A stretch of 64,000 nucleotides of DNA, from the NCBI GenBank assembly GCA_020055645.1, contig CM034547.1, positions 60,018,909 to 60,082,908 of the forward strand, read 5' to 3'. This document shows positions 13,834-26,000 of this stretch, piece after piece. Origin of the DNA: Tomocerus qinae (lineage: Eukaryota; Arthropoda; Collembola; Entomobryomorpha; Tomoceridae). Each line of letters starts with the position of its first letter. The first letter of the stretch is position 1. Under the pieces are notes generated by a model. That model was not told the DNA's origin. It did not search any database and saw only the letters and a program-made list of their open reading frames with translations. A program made the translations under genes and the position numbers.

Positions 13834-14937
13834 CTAGGGAGAAGGCATTCTTTCAGATTTTGATCTAAGCTGATCTAAAATTCAAAGAATAGTTTGATCA
13901 GGGGTTTTTATTGATTAATCAGACTTCAGCTTCAGAGATCTGCTTTATATAATGCTTACCGTAAAAGTCGGCAATATTTAATAATTAAACTTACATGGAC
14001 ATGCGGTGGTAATAGGTGAAATTGTCTTCCTAGACCTAGATCTGGTCATTCTTTTTATCGGTGAAGACAAAGTCTTCGTGGTTTCCATATCTTTGGCATC
14101 TGGAACTAATTAATTACCAATATTAGAAATGCTTCCTTGGTGTTTAGTGAATGAATAGGTCATTTATACGCTTGACGCACTAAGACCTTTTACATGTTAT
14201 ATTATTACAATTTAACTTCATATCATTCGTGGCTTGTAAATCGTAAAGACATCGATATCGATATTGTGATGCTGGAAAAATGTTTGTTTCACTAGAGAAA
14301 TTACTCTCGTTAGAAAGATCACACACAGGAAAATTCTTGATATCGCAGTCTGTAAATATAAATAATATTTGAATTTATATTTCAAAAACCTAAAAATTAC
14401 TCTACAAAATTAAACTAATTAAGTAATTTTTATATCTCTGCATTTCATTATTCATAATGTTTACATTTACATTAAATTCTTTATAATTATTAGCAACTAA
14501 GGAATTTCCAATTTTGCTGACCTTGAAGAAGACCAAAATTAACAGCTTCACCTGCAATTGGTATGTAAGATAATATTAGCATTGACACAAGTCTGAGTTT
14601 GAAATAGTCCTCTACAAACGAGATTCCATTGTTTGAAACTAAAAATGACTAGATACAATGCCGACAAGAACTTACTTGAGATATTAGAATTTTCAACTTC
14701 GAACTGAGGACTCCTTAAAAACGGAACAATCAAGAATAATGCAAATGCTACCAAGAGGAATAATGCCAACAGTTTTATTTCTTGAATCATTGATAAATAG
14801 ATAATTGACTCCATTATGTTTGACCATATTTCTTCCAAACTCGTTCCATCCAGAAAGTCCTTCAGAGTTGCTATCGCTAGTAAAAGCATCTTATTGATCA
14901 CGGCGTTTTCTAAATTGAGATAGGAGTAAAATGACAT
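13834..14937 (-). CDS. Unrecognised small membrane protein, five inferred exons
   Basis: Minus-strand exons inferred at 14937-14676, 14551-14522, 14349-14194, 14105-13995 and 13874-13834 join in frame to about 199 residues ending at a TAG. All four introns are phase 1. The first donor (GTAAGT) and the fourth (GTAAGT) are strong, while the second (GTCAGC) is weak. The N-terminal exon encodes a mixed amphipathic part and then one hydrophobic segment at about 56-74 (LLALFLLVAFALFLIVPFL). The middle part has six cysteines and several N-glycosylation-type Asn-X-Ser/Thr sites. The C-terminal part is rich in Ser, Arg and Lys (SPIKRMTRSRSRK). I recognise no family. The start is uncertain: the frame stays open upstream of the ATG at 14937 to an acceptor-like site, so an earlier exon may exist to the right. 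Confidence 0.45.
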
Positions 14938-15497
14938 GAAAATATCAATATCAAAGTCCTATAGATACTTTACATTATAAAATATTATACCCCAAGTCCT
15001 AAACACCAAAAAATGTACAGTTGTACCTGATGTAAATGGACCCAGTTGAGCAGATGGCTATAAGATAGAGTTGGGTAAATTTGTGGGTCTAAAACTTGAG
15101 GATTGGTCCCGAAATAAAGTTCTCACAGAAGAATAGAACACAGGAAGTCTTTTCACATGTTTTCCATTTTTACAACAGTAACTAATTCTACATTTAAAAC
15201 AATAGTCATCAATTTACTTTCATTGCTCCAAGCAACCAACTTTTATGACTTTCCTAACCCCAAACAATGACGTCATAGCTCAGGCACTTTTTTGTGCGAT
15301 TTGGGGATATGCCCGTTGATTTTTGTTAGATGTATTTGGATGCGGGGGGAAGTCGGCAAATTCGTAACCAACCATGCAGTTGACAACGTTTTTTACTCTA
15401 AGTATTTCAATGACATGACATGAACAAACAATTTTGATTATTTGGCTTGGATTCTAGATCACATCCCATTTCCCGTTGAGTATTAGTGAGAAACGGA
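14938..15497. other. Intergenic, possible divergent promoter region
   Basis: About 560 bp between the 5' end of the inferred minus-strand gene and the repeats before the M16 protease. It may hold an upstream exon of the minus-strand gene, as a donor-like CAG/GTACAA occurs near 15028 on that strand. Nothing firm is seen. Confidence 0.4.
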
Positions 15498-15589
15498 GAC
15501 TAATCTATTATTGCTATACACTCGAAGACTAATCTATTATTGCTAAACATTCGAAGACTAATCTATTATTGCTAAACACTCGAAGACTA
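15498..15589. repeat. Three tandem 29-bp repeats
   Basis: Units starting at 15498, 15527 and 15556 each read GACTAATCTATTATTGCTAW followed by ACAYTCGAA, with a truncated fourth at 15585. They lie 85-175 bp before the first copy of the M16 start codon and are absent before the second copy. Confidence 0.9.
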
Positions 15590-15605
15590 CTAATAATACT
15601 AAGAA

Positions 15606-17022
15606 AATTGGTAAACCGAAACGGTATTTTGAACAGACTTACCTCCTGAATTTTACGTCCAACTAGTGTATAATGGTGAACGGGGAGACCGAAAAGAGGT
15701 CAGCACCTATTAGTGACACAGAAGATAATAATCAATCATTGATCAAAAGAAGCAAACAAGAAAGTGATAGTGAAATAATAATTCTTCAGAAACCACGAAA
15801 ATCTCCTTCAGACTCGAAAGAATATAGAGCAATAAAACTTGGAAACGGATTGGTAGCTTTGTTAATTTCCGACGCAGTAGAAGACCTCAATCCCGATTGG
15901 AGTTTTTCTTCGTATTACGAGACCGATAATATTCTAGGTATTAATAATAAAATATTACTTAAGACACAAAAATTAGATTTGAACTCAAAACAAATCTATC
16001 TTTTTTCAGATGATATTCGTAAGATCTTTATCCCATCTGAATGTACTTTGAATTCTGGTAAAGAAACGGTAGTTTCTCTTAAAAATGATCGTGAGATGCA
16101 GAAGAACGCAAATACATTTGCTAGAGCAGCAATAACCGTGGCAGTCAAAGCAGGGTCGGTGAACGATCCTCGAGACCATCAGGGACTAGCACATATGCTC
16201 GAGCATATGATATTCAATGGTTCCGAAAAGTATCCAGATGAAAACCACTTCGATTTATTTGTTAATGTATGTAAATATCAGTTTTACTCTTAAATTATCA
16301 TTCTCATAAATCATTAGCAAAGATTGAATAATTAAAACATGCATTCACAATTTCACAAATTGGTAAAACAAAACGGTATTTTGAACAAACGTGTTTTCTG
16401 AATTTATTACATTCAACCAGTGTATAATGGTGAACGGGGAGCCCGAAAAGAGAGCGGCTTCTAATGACACAGAAGATGATAATCATTCCGTAATCAAAAA
16501 AAGCAAACATGAAAGTGATAGTGAAACAACAATTCTTCCAACACCTACAAAATCTCCTTCAGACACGAAAGCATATAGAGCAATAAAACTTGGAAACGGA
16601 TTAGTAGCTTTGTTAATTTCAGATGCAGCAGAAGACCGCAATCCCGATTGGAGTCTATCTTCGTATTACCACAAGACTAGGAAGGATCTTAGTAAGGTCT
16701 TCATTCCATCTAACTATACTTTAAATCCTGCTGTTCAAGAAATAGTAGTTCCTCTTAAAAATGATCGTGAGATGCAGAAGAACGCGAATCCTTTTGCTAG
16801 AGCAGCAATTACCGTGGCAGTTAAAGCAGGGTCGGTAAACGATCCTCGAGACCACATGGGACTAGCACATATGCTCGAACATATGGTATTCAGTGGTTCA
16901 GTAAAGTATCCAGATGAAAACCACATCAAATTCTTTGTAAATGTATGTACATATCAGTTTTGCTCTTAAAAATTATCATAAATATCATAAGTAAAGATTG
17001 AATAATGAAAATATGCATTCAC
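15606..17022 (+). repeat. Tandem duplication of the M16 gene's 5' end (about 755-bp unit)
   Basis: Two adjacent units, about 15606-16350 and 16355-17022, share the upstream flank (ACGGTATTTTGAACA and GTGTATAATGG), the first coding exon, its splice donor (AAT/GTATGT) and the start of the intron (AAAGATTGAATAAT, then TGCATTCACA). Drift between copies is moderate and both open frames are intact. The breakpoint lies just before the acceptor of the next exon. Confidence 0.9.
15673..16266 (+). CDS. Upstream copy of the M16 protease first exon
   Basis: This open exon begins MVNGETEKRS and ends at a donor (AAT/GTATGT) in phase 0, as the downstream copy does. It carries the inverted zinc motif HMLEH at 16192-16206, so it encodes half of the catalytic site. 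It could splice directly to 17033, skipping the downstream copy and giving an alternative N terminus, or it may be a leftover that never joins the gene. Positions 15938-16009 look like a 72-nt intron (donor GTATTA, acceptor with a T-rich tract and CAG). It has no stop and keeps the frame, so it can be retained or removed. Without it the copy lines up closely with its sister. Selection on the reading frame is suggested by the absence of stops. Confidence 0.65.
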
Positions 17023-20000
17023 ACCAAAAAAGTTCCATGGCGAATCCTACAATGCTCAAACAGAGCAAGAGCGTACCTTGTACTACATAGAGATTAACCC
17101 AGAAAAGCTTGAGTATGGATTGGATATTATTCAAGATATGCTGCTGCACCCGCTACTAAATGAGGAATGTGCTCTTCGCGAAATGGAAAATGTTGAAAGT
17201 GGTAATGAAGTGTTTCACCATAATAATGATGAAAGTATACTTATTTGCAAAGAATTTAGCCATTTATACTGAAAATATTCACTATTTAGAATTTTTGTTA
17301 CATCGTCCTCGTTTGAATGAGCAAATCTGCGAAATCATAAATCTGACAACAATTGAAGACCATCCCGTAGGTTATTTCAATTGCGGAACAGTGGAAACAA
17401 TTCAGAAAAGTGGGATAAGGGAACAATTGAAAAAGTTCCACGCACAATATTATACCACGGACAATATGGTTCTAGTCGTTGAATCTCCGGATACATTAGA
17501 TTCTTTGCAGACACTTGTTGAAAAACATTGGGGAAAATTAGAAAAACAAGAAGATGCCCAAAATTGCGAAAATAAATTGGAGCATGAAAAAAATCCGTTC
17601 GATGCCTCCAAATTTGGGAAATTGTACAAAATTCCATTAGATATAAATGGGGTGAAGTATTTTCCAGTTCTAACATTTTATAAAAAATATCGAACTAAAC
17701 AAATAATTTTCTATGTAAATATAGATCTTAATGCTGTGGAACGTGCCACCTGAAGCTTGGCAGAATACTGAAATGAAACCCATGGAATTTTTATCCTTCA
17801 TTCTTTCAGATGCAAGAGAAGGAAGCTTAAGCCACTTTTTCTTAGAAAAGTATAATAATTACATTAATGTTTATTTCTAACATCTGTAGGTGCATATAAC
17901 TATTTTGTAGTAGTATGCCATATATTTATTTTGATTAACGATTTATTTTATGTCGAAGACAATGGGCGACATCCGTATCTGCAGGAGAATTTCTAGACAA
18001 AAATTATATGTCCAAGTATCATTCGTTATTCTTTGTACTTGTTGAACTATTGGAAGATGGTTTTGAAAATATAGAGAAGGTTTGCATATATTACCATACA
18101 TTTCACGGATATCCACAATTGTAAAACTAAATTCTGAATCATAGGTTGTTCAATCTGTGTATGACTATCTGTCCAATTTCTTACACCAAGACGCTCTTCA
18201 AAAAAAGACCGAATTATGGTCGGAGATGAAGGACTTAAGAAAAAACATGTTTGATCATGAAGGTCGAGGTATTCCTTTGGATACAACAAAAAATGCAGCT
18301 ATGCTTCTTCTTGATGACCCTGTATCTACTGAAAATATGTTCACCAGAAGTCTAATCACCACAGAATACAAAGATGATATGTTTCAAAAATATGTCAGTG
18401 AAATACGTCTGCACCCGGAAAATGCATTATACATTCAGTCTGCTCCTCGGGATAAACTTGGACCAACTCAAAAACTGAAATATTGCGAAACTGTATACAG
18501 TGTGGAAAATATACCAAGTAGTTTTTTGGCTGAAGTTAAATATCCTGAGTTGATAGTGGCTAATCTGGCAGCTAATCCTTGGATTTCCACAAGTTTTCCG
18601 ATCTTTCCTACTGTTGATAATCCTAGCACAGGTGAAATGCTTTCTGAATTATCAGTTAATTAATACAATAAAAATCGATATGATATAATGCCTGTGATGC
18701 GAATATTTTATTTACATTTTATATAGTAATACATCCGAACATGCTTGTGAAGTACTCGAACAAAGTGACACTTCCTAGAGCATTATGGGAATTTCATATT
18801 ATATCAGGAATGAAGTTGGATGGTATCAGGTGAGTAGCCAGTGCTGAAATGAGTATTTTATTGGAGACACAGTACAGGGCATTTGTATTTTAATTTTCAG
18901 TTCCCAGTTACTAAGCTTTTGGACCCAGTATATGCGACTAAAATTGAATTCCACAATTGTGACTGCAGCAAGGGCAGGAATCCGGATTGATTTAAAAAAT
19001 AACTTCACTGATATAATTGTGAAAGTCTCCGGTTTTCCACAGAAAATCTCAAAACTCTGTTATGAGATAACTTCTGAGATATTTTCGAAAGATGAATTGT
19101 CGAAAGAATATTATGAATGTGCAAAGCAAATTGCAATAAGAAATTACAAAATCCAAATATGCAACAGTATTTCCGTATTAAGGTAAATCTACTGAACACC
19201 CTTTATTCTATTTTATTGTAATATAGATGAAGGGGAATACTATAAATATAAAATGAAATATTTATTTCGCAGAGCTTGTATTCAAGAAATATTGGTTTTG
19301 GAACCATTTGACATTGATTCCAACTGGAAAATAAGCGATATAACTATAGATGAATTAAAAGCATTTATCGGCACCTATCAGAAACAGTTCTTCATTAATG
19401 CATGGATATCAGGGAACAGTTCAATAAACGAAGCTATACAATTTTCACACCAGTTGAAAGCCTTAACACAAGGCCATGAAATTATTCCTCCACAGACATT
19501 AAAGGAGGTCAGATGTAATTCTCCACTTTTATTGCTCCCTTCCTCTCGAGATTTTTGCTACAGAGTCCATAACTTGGCAAACACAGTTGATGACAATAAT
19601 TATATCTATAATTACTATCAACTCCCACGACAAACTCCTGAGAACCTCAAATTTTCAAGAATCATCATTGCTCTCATGGGTCCATATGCCTTTCACCAAT
19701 TGCGTACAGTATCCCATCTCGGTTACGTTGTCGGGGTCGAACAACCCTATCCAGTATTAAAACGAGCTGTAATTTGTTTGTCTATCGTCAGTCCATCTAG
19801 CAAATTCTCGGTTTGTGAACTCAGTCGTAAAATGGACGAGTTTATGCAAAATTTCTTGGATCATCATCTCAATAAAATCAAAGAAGATGATTTTACAGCA
19901 TTTATTAACGATGTAAGGTGTAGTGTAGATTAAATAATTCACCTTTTTATATTGGGTTTTTATTTTTCTTTACTCAAATTTAATTTTATACACAAATGTT

Positions 20001-20378
20001 TATATAACTTATTTTCAGTTTCAAAAACGACCTTACAGCAAGAGTATTTTCGCTACCAGCCCTGAACCAGTAACACTAACTGCTACAAAAAATTGGTATC
20101 GTGACAAAATTGTAAAATGCCTTCCAGCAAATAACGGTGGAGAGTTTTATGGCCTATCAAAGCTATCGATACAGCTTCTGGGAAATCCCAAAGAAAAATG
20201 TGAAAACAATTTACATTGCAATAACTTTTCGTGGAAAACCTTAATAGAAGGAGATCAAACCATTCAATTTGGGGCACCTGACTCCGTTTGTAGAGAGAAA
20301 TCACATGAGCGCAGTGGACAGAAGTTCTTCATCTGGAATGTGAAGGAATTTCATGAAAATAACACTAATGAAAATTAG
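16427..20378 (+). CDS. M16 metalloprotease, nardilysin/insulin-degrading-enzyme type
   Basis: Ten exons: 16427-16942, 17033-17201, 17290-17651, 17725-17849, 17959-18079, 18145-18631, 18727-18829, 18901-19182, 19273-19912, 20019-20378. They give 1054 residues, the usual family length. M16 enzymes cleave peptides inside a closed chamber using zinc held by HxxEH and a distant Glu. Here HMLEH is at 148-152. The third ligand is Glu229, in VESE, formed across the 17201/17290 junction. The first-His-to-Glu distance is 81, as between His108 and Glu189 of human insulin-degrading enzyme. Later landmarks are HPVGYFNCGT, EGSLSHFF and LPRALWEF. The N-terminal tail is hydrophilic and acidic with a KKSK basic patch and has no signal peptide, so the protein is probably cytosolic or nuclear; nardilysin is the closer guess. 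The acceptor before 17033 follows an A-run and is weak. The gene's 5' exon is duplicated upstream. Confidence 0.88.
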
Positions 20379-20669
20379 ACACTCTACCCCAAGAATCGTT
20401 AGCGAGGAACAACATTTCACTTTTTACCGTGATAATAATCCAAGTCGTCATCAGATCCCTTATAGTGTGTAATAGTATATAATTTAATTTTTGTGGTCCT
20501 AATTTTTAGTTAATACAAAAGCATTTGTATCATGTCTCTCAATGCAAGAAAATTAATTTTATCAATGGAAGTTCGCATGTAGAATTGGGAAGCTAGAACA
20601 GTTTGTCCCAAAGGTTATATTTTTCATTTTTGTGCTAAAAACTGGTCATCTGCATTTAAATAACAAAAA

Positions 20670-20675
20670 AATAAA
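20670..20675 (+). terminator. Polyadenylation signal candidate of the M16 gene
   Basis: AATAAA about 290 nt after the stop codon, following an A-rich stretch. Confidence 0.45.
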
Positions 20676-23048
20676 TACTTATGTAACTCAAACTGAATAT
20701 ACAAAACATTTCAATTCTTATTTAGATTTACAACGCCAATGCATACTCATTTATTTTAACCAAAACAAGAAGGCAAGATAGATCATCATGTACTAATGTA
20801 AACACTATTAGGTTCAATTTACACTGTATTTTAATGACGAATTGCTTCTTTCAATATACCGGATTAACTGGATATGACTGGTAAACATGAAAATGACAAG
20901 CACAACAGCGAAAGTACTTTTTAATTTCTTGTACACAAATACAATGTGTTTGTCTATTGCATTACCCGTGCATACGCGTTTACCTCTTACACTACGCCTA
21001 CTTAATGTACATGTAATGAATATTTTATGCATATCAATTAACACTATTAGTTAGCTGTATTAACTCGCACTTGCCAAATATAGGCAATAATATCATCGTA
21101 TTTTAACAAGAAAATAAAATCATAATATAGATGAGGTGATGCAGTCATTGTGTTTAGTCGTTATTGATTTCAAACCTTTTTGCAAAGCTAATTCTGCATT
21201 AATTGTGAATTTTAAACTCAATGAGTAATCAATGACCGAAGTAGTTTTACTTCCTCATGAATTGCAAGGATAACCTGGATAGTGGCAGCAGATATTCCTT
21301 CCATACTTATTGTCATCCTGAGATAATTACTGCCTGAAAATTTCTTTCTTCTGTAAAATTTAGGAGGAATTGTTTCATGTAGTCTTGTTTGTCTGACACC
21401 GATAATAATGACAATATACCTAATTAGCCGATTTCTTATAGTATAGGTATAGCAGAATCGAGATACTAATTAATACTAGGTAGTTGCACAGTCAATGATA
21501 TAACTATTATTAAATAATTACTACCTAATGGGATTTCTTATAGATAATCTTTAATAATTCTTTGGTGTGCATTCATAAATGTATGTAACAGGTAGTTTTA
21601 TTTAGGTCTACAGAACTACCTACTTAAGTGATGTGTTGCACGGGCAAGTGGAGTTATTCACAATTGTAGACTAATAATATTATAATAATAATCATATTAT
21701 TTGCTGTCCACTTTTAAGTGCTAATTAATACTACTAGTAATAAATAAAGTAGAGCACGCCAATAGGTAATGTTTATAGGCAATATGTATCTTGAAGGACA
21801 TCAGCTACCCCACTTCTGCCATAACAGTAATGACTTTTAGCCACAACGATTACCTATAGAAGTGATTTTCAGTAGGCTCTGTGAATGTCTGGTCGAAATT
21901 AAATTAGAAATGTGAAAGTGAAGATCTTTGCATGATATGCTGAAGCACGTTTTAAACATCTCTAACTTTAAGGATTCCTGGAAAAATCCAAAATGATTCC
22001 TTGATTTTGCATGCACGTTACTTACCCTTGCATCCGCGTTGTTTATATAGTCATGAGTCAATATCCATCAATATTGATTCCTTTTTTCGTTCCTGAACCA
22101 GTAGTTGGACCCCAGAAGTAGTTAAAGGTTTTTAAGTACTGTGAAGGTCCAATGCAATTCTGCTACGGATCATGCTGTAAATGTTGCAAATCTAATGCTA
22201 GTATTGATGAACATTTGAGACTCAAGATTGTCCAAAAGAATACCTACTCTTACATATAATGCAGATCTTACTTTAGCATAATGCATAATAAATTAATAAA
22301 ACTAATTATTATTAACAATAATGCACAAACAATTGTATACTAACCCAAAGTTGTACTGCAGTTGTACTCTACTGTAATGCTACTTACCTATGCGTGATTA
22401 TTGCTTGAGGTAGATAATAAATGGTAAACAGTAACCAATACTTAATAGGTATATGTCGTAGCTACCTAATGATTCTAGGCATAGACTATCACTCACCTGG
22501 CCAAAGTGTAGGGGGAATACAGAAATTCTAATTCTATCGAGATTTTTCTAGTTATTTTGTCCCTTGAGATGTTAAAAGGGCTTTTTATTGTAGTAATGAC
22601 AAAAATTTTAAGTACTGATCTTAAAAACTCAAATCTTTTGAAAAGTAGGACTCATAGGTATATAAGATGTATGGATTTTAATGAAATTTTAGAAAAGGAG
22701 GTAATCAATTTAAAACTGCTTTTCATTACATAAAAGTACACACTGCTTGAAGTGCACTCAATGCTGACATAATCCGTATTTTACCAACTAAGATGCATAT
22801 AGGTATCCCAGGTAAGTATTGTTTTTTAACTGGCGGAGTTTTCACCTACGACTACGACATACTTTACAGAAGTCTATGGTTTGTAATTCGAATTAGCTAT
22901 AAGCATAATCCTTGCATTGATATTGAATTCAGACCAGATGAAACTGATTTAATGTGCTTTTAACGAACTGAAACAAGGTTCCATTTTCCTACTTTATAGT
23001 TTCAACATCGAGAAAATCGTTTCAGTTCTCTTCCGTGCTTCCTTCATC
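20676..23048. other. Intergenic, nothing recognised
   Basis: AT-rich, with only short open frames on both strands and no repeat array. Scattered TAGGTA/TACCTA words are common. The promoter of the ATPase gene should be at the right end; no clear TATA box is seen there. Confidence 0.55.
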
Positions 23049-26000
23049 ATGAGTGGGTTTAGCAAATCTAAGTCTTTCTCACCTGGAGAACAGGTTCGTA
23101 ATTGTCTTCATTATTTAGCTATTGTCATTGCTCTGTTAACCAAACTTTATTTGCGACCGACCTAATCATTACATAATAAAATAGCAACTTTTTGGGGATA
23201 TTTGGTGAAATTTTCAAATTACGTTCACTACGCAGTGTTGATGTTGAATCAGAGAATTATAGTCTTTCGAATGCCATTAAAATGCAATAATCTGAGCTAT
23301 TTACAAATTAGGATAAAATATTTTTGTGTTCCATCCAATAAACTAATTTCTTTCGTTTTGGTTGAGACCAAATTGTTAAGTCAAGTATACACTGTACGTC
23401 AGATTCCATCCTTCAAGTGCCCCAGATATGTTTCATAGTCTATGTCATGCTCTACTACAATACATTAAATTCATTTATTGACTTTCTTGATTTTCTTAAT
23501 TGCTACGTCACTCTGTGTGAAATCTAGTGCGTGATTTTAGATTAAAATAAATCATTAGATTATAAAGTTTTGCTTTTCAAGCACTTAAAACCATATTATA
23601 GGAAACATGTTTTTAAAAATTAGATGAAAGATGAATAGAATAAATAGATAATTATTGTATATTATTATTGTCCATGCTGATCCGTCTGATCGGTATTAAT
23701 AGTCGACATAACTGCACTTTCAGTTTCAAATCCGCAATTAGGAATTATGTAATACACTTCAAAAATACAATCGAAGCATGCAATTTTAATCGTATTTGTT
23801 TTTATGTCGAAGTAACTAGTATCTCTTTCCACCATTTATTTGTCTAGAACCTTTGTATTGGAATCAAAATAAGTTTAGACCTTCTGTATCGATAATATTT
23901 ACAATTGACTATGATAGAGGTAGACATTCTATAAAGAAAAGGCAATATCCTATAGGCAAAGACATTCGGGATTATAATGCCTTGATTACTTTATGCAAAG
24001 TATATAGTAAATATATACACATAGCACTTATCTCCAAGAAATTCTATTGCTAGCCTGGATTTAAGTTTAACCTTTGTCTTGCCGTACATCAAATACCAAA
24101 CCGCTGAGTGTCATATCCCTGTGTCAATGTAAGACATTAGGAATCAAGATATACTATAAAGGCAGATCCAAGAAAATAGGCATGCAGTGGTGATAAATAG
24201 AAAAGACATTAAATGGGTATGAATTGCTGCGTTGTGCGTGGCTCAATATCGGGATCCTTTTGTAGGCAGATATCAGATAAATATGTAAAGGTAGAATTAG
24301 AAATATGGGATTTTCTTATGATGTCATTTTCTTCAAAATAGAATGCGCGTAGTAAATAATATCTTTCCTATATTTAAATTAGCTGCTGTAGACAATTGTT
24401 ATTGCGTATTAACTATTTAGAGAAGCTACCTAAAACTAGTAGATATCTATAGATTAGTACCTAAGTCACATTGAGTATAGGTACTATAGGGTATTAGAAT
24501 TATCTATATTTCGTTTATGTCCATCCAGTAATTACTTATGACTTAGGAGTTGGTACTATTGTAAATATGTTTAGCCAGTCATGGATAAATATTCTAATTA
24601 AGTGAAACCGGATGTTTCTGGATAATGAAACAGAACGAAAAAGTTTTTAACACGTTGAACATGCTTTTATGTAGTTTACATGAACGTAGAGTAGATATTA
24701 GTAATTTACCATGTATTTTCATGATTGTTTTTCATTATTCATAACCGATAGCAGTGTAAAGTTATTAGTCTTTGGTCTCCTCCGTGTAAAAGCGACAAAG
24801 ATTTGTAAACAGAAATATACAAATACTTGTTTCCACAATAATGTATACCTCATATCGCATGGTACAGGATGTTAATTAGTGAGAACGAGAACGAAGTCTT
24901 CTAGTAAATCGTGACGTTACCAATAGACAATTTTCACAGAGAGAATTGTAAGTAAAAATAATTAGCATGATAAAACTGTTGAGAATTTCCATATAGGTAG
25001 GGATAGAAGGTGGATGTGGACTAATAAGAATTTTTATGTGTTAAAGCAGTCTTAATGAATTACTCATGGCATTCAATGTCTACGATGTGCTAGTGTAATA
25101 TCGTTTAGGAATTTTACAGATAGAGTTGACCATGACATAAATTAAGCATTATTTAAAATAAATAAATGTTTACAATGGTGCATATTAATTTTCAGTCTGG
25201 GCGCAAAATGAAAGGCCAGGACAATCCAGGATTTGAAAACGATTTGCAGGTAATGAACTTTTATGCTCCTTTAATTTTCTAGGACAGCAGAATAATTATT
25301 ACATAACTTTTTCATTCTTTAAAACATTTAGTTGACTGAAGTTACAGCAGTAAATGGTAAAGGTGCTGATCCCCAAGCATCTGATGACTTATCTAAAGGC
25401 TATGAAATTGATGACCACAAAGAACCCCTGGACAAAATTGTCCAGCGCTACGGAACCAATTTGATAACGGTAATTTTGTAATTTTCCAACAGTTTTCCAT
25501 CCATATAATTTTCTTTTTCTTGTCATAATGGCATATATTTTCTTTGCATTCTAATCTATAGGGACTTAAAGATGCTCAAGTGCTCGCAAACAGAAACAAG
25601 TACGGACGAAACGAATTAATCCCTCCAAAAAAGCCATCCATGCTTTGGAAACTATTTATCGCAATTATAGGTGGGCTGAATGCCCTACTTTGGGGATGTG
25701 CTTTTTTGAGTCTTTTCTCTTATGCTGCTCAGTACTTGTACACAGAAGATATTTCTCGAGACAATGTAAGCACAGCAAATTGTACCTGTAAAATTATGAT
25801 AATATTAGAACAAAATCAAATGTTTTTATTTTTTGTAACACAGCTTGTTCTTGGATGTGCACTGGTCGTGGTAGTGCATCTTTCCGGAGCATTCCAGTTT
25901 TATCAAGAGTTCAAATCGGAAAGAATTATGGAGTCGTTTAAAAATATGGTGCCACGATCAACAGCTTTGTATCGAAATGGAAGACGGATAGAACTCGATG

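Noticed and set aside
16391..16426. Earlier start of the M16 downstream copy at 16391
   Set aside because: It would need a non-ATG start; the upstream copy begins at the matching ATG in the conserved context GTGTATAATGGTG.
17232..17289. Short intron 17235-17289 in the M16 gene as the main form
   Set aside because: It keeps the frame but replaces the zinc-binding Glu by Gly; the donor at 17202 restores Glu at the exact family distance of 81 residues. Kept only as an alternative-splice idea.
25766..25843. Extra coding sequence between ATPase exons 4 and 5 (the frame is open through it)
   Set aside because: It has a clear donor (GTAAGC) and acceptor (ACACAG), is a multiple of three, and its removal restores the family length of the TM1-TM2 loop.
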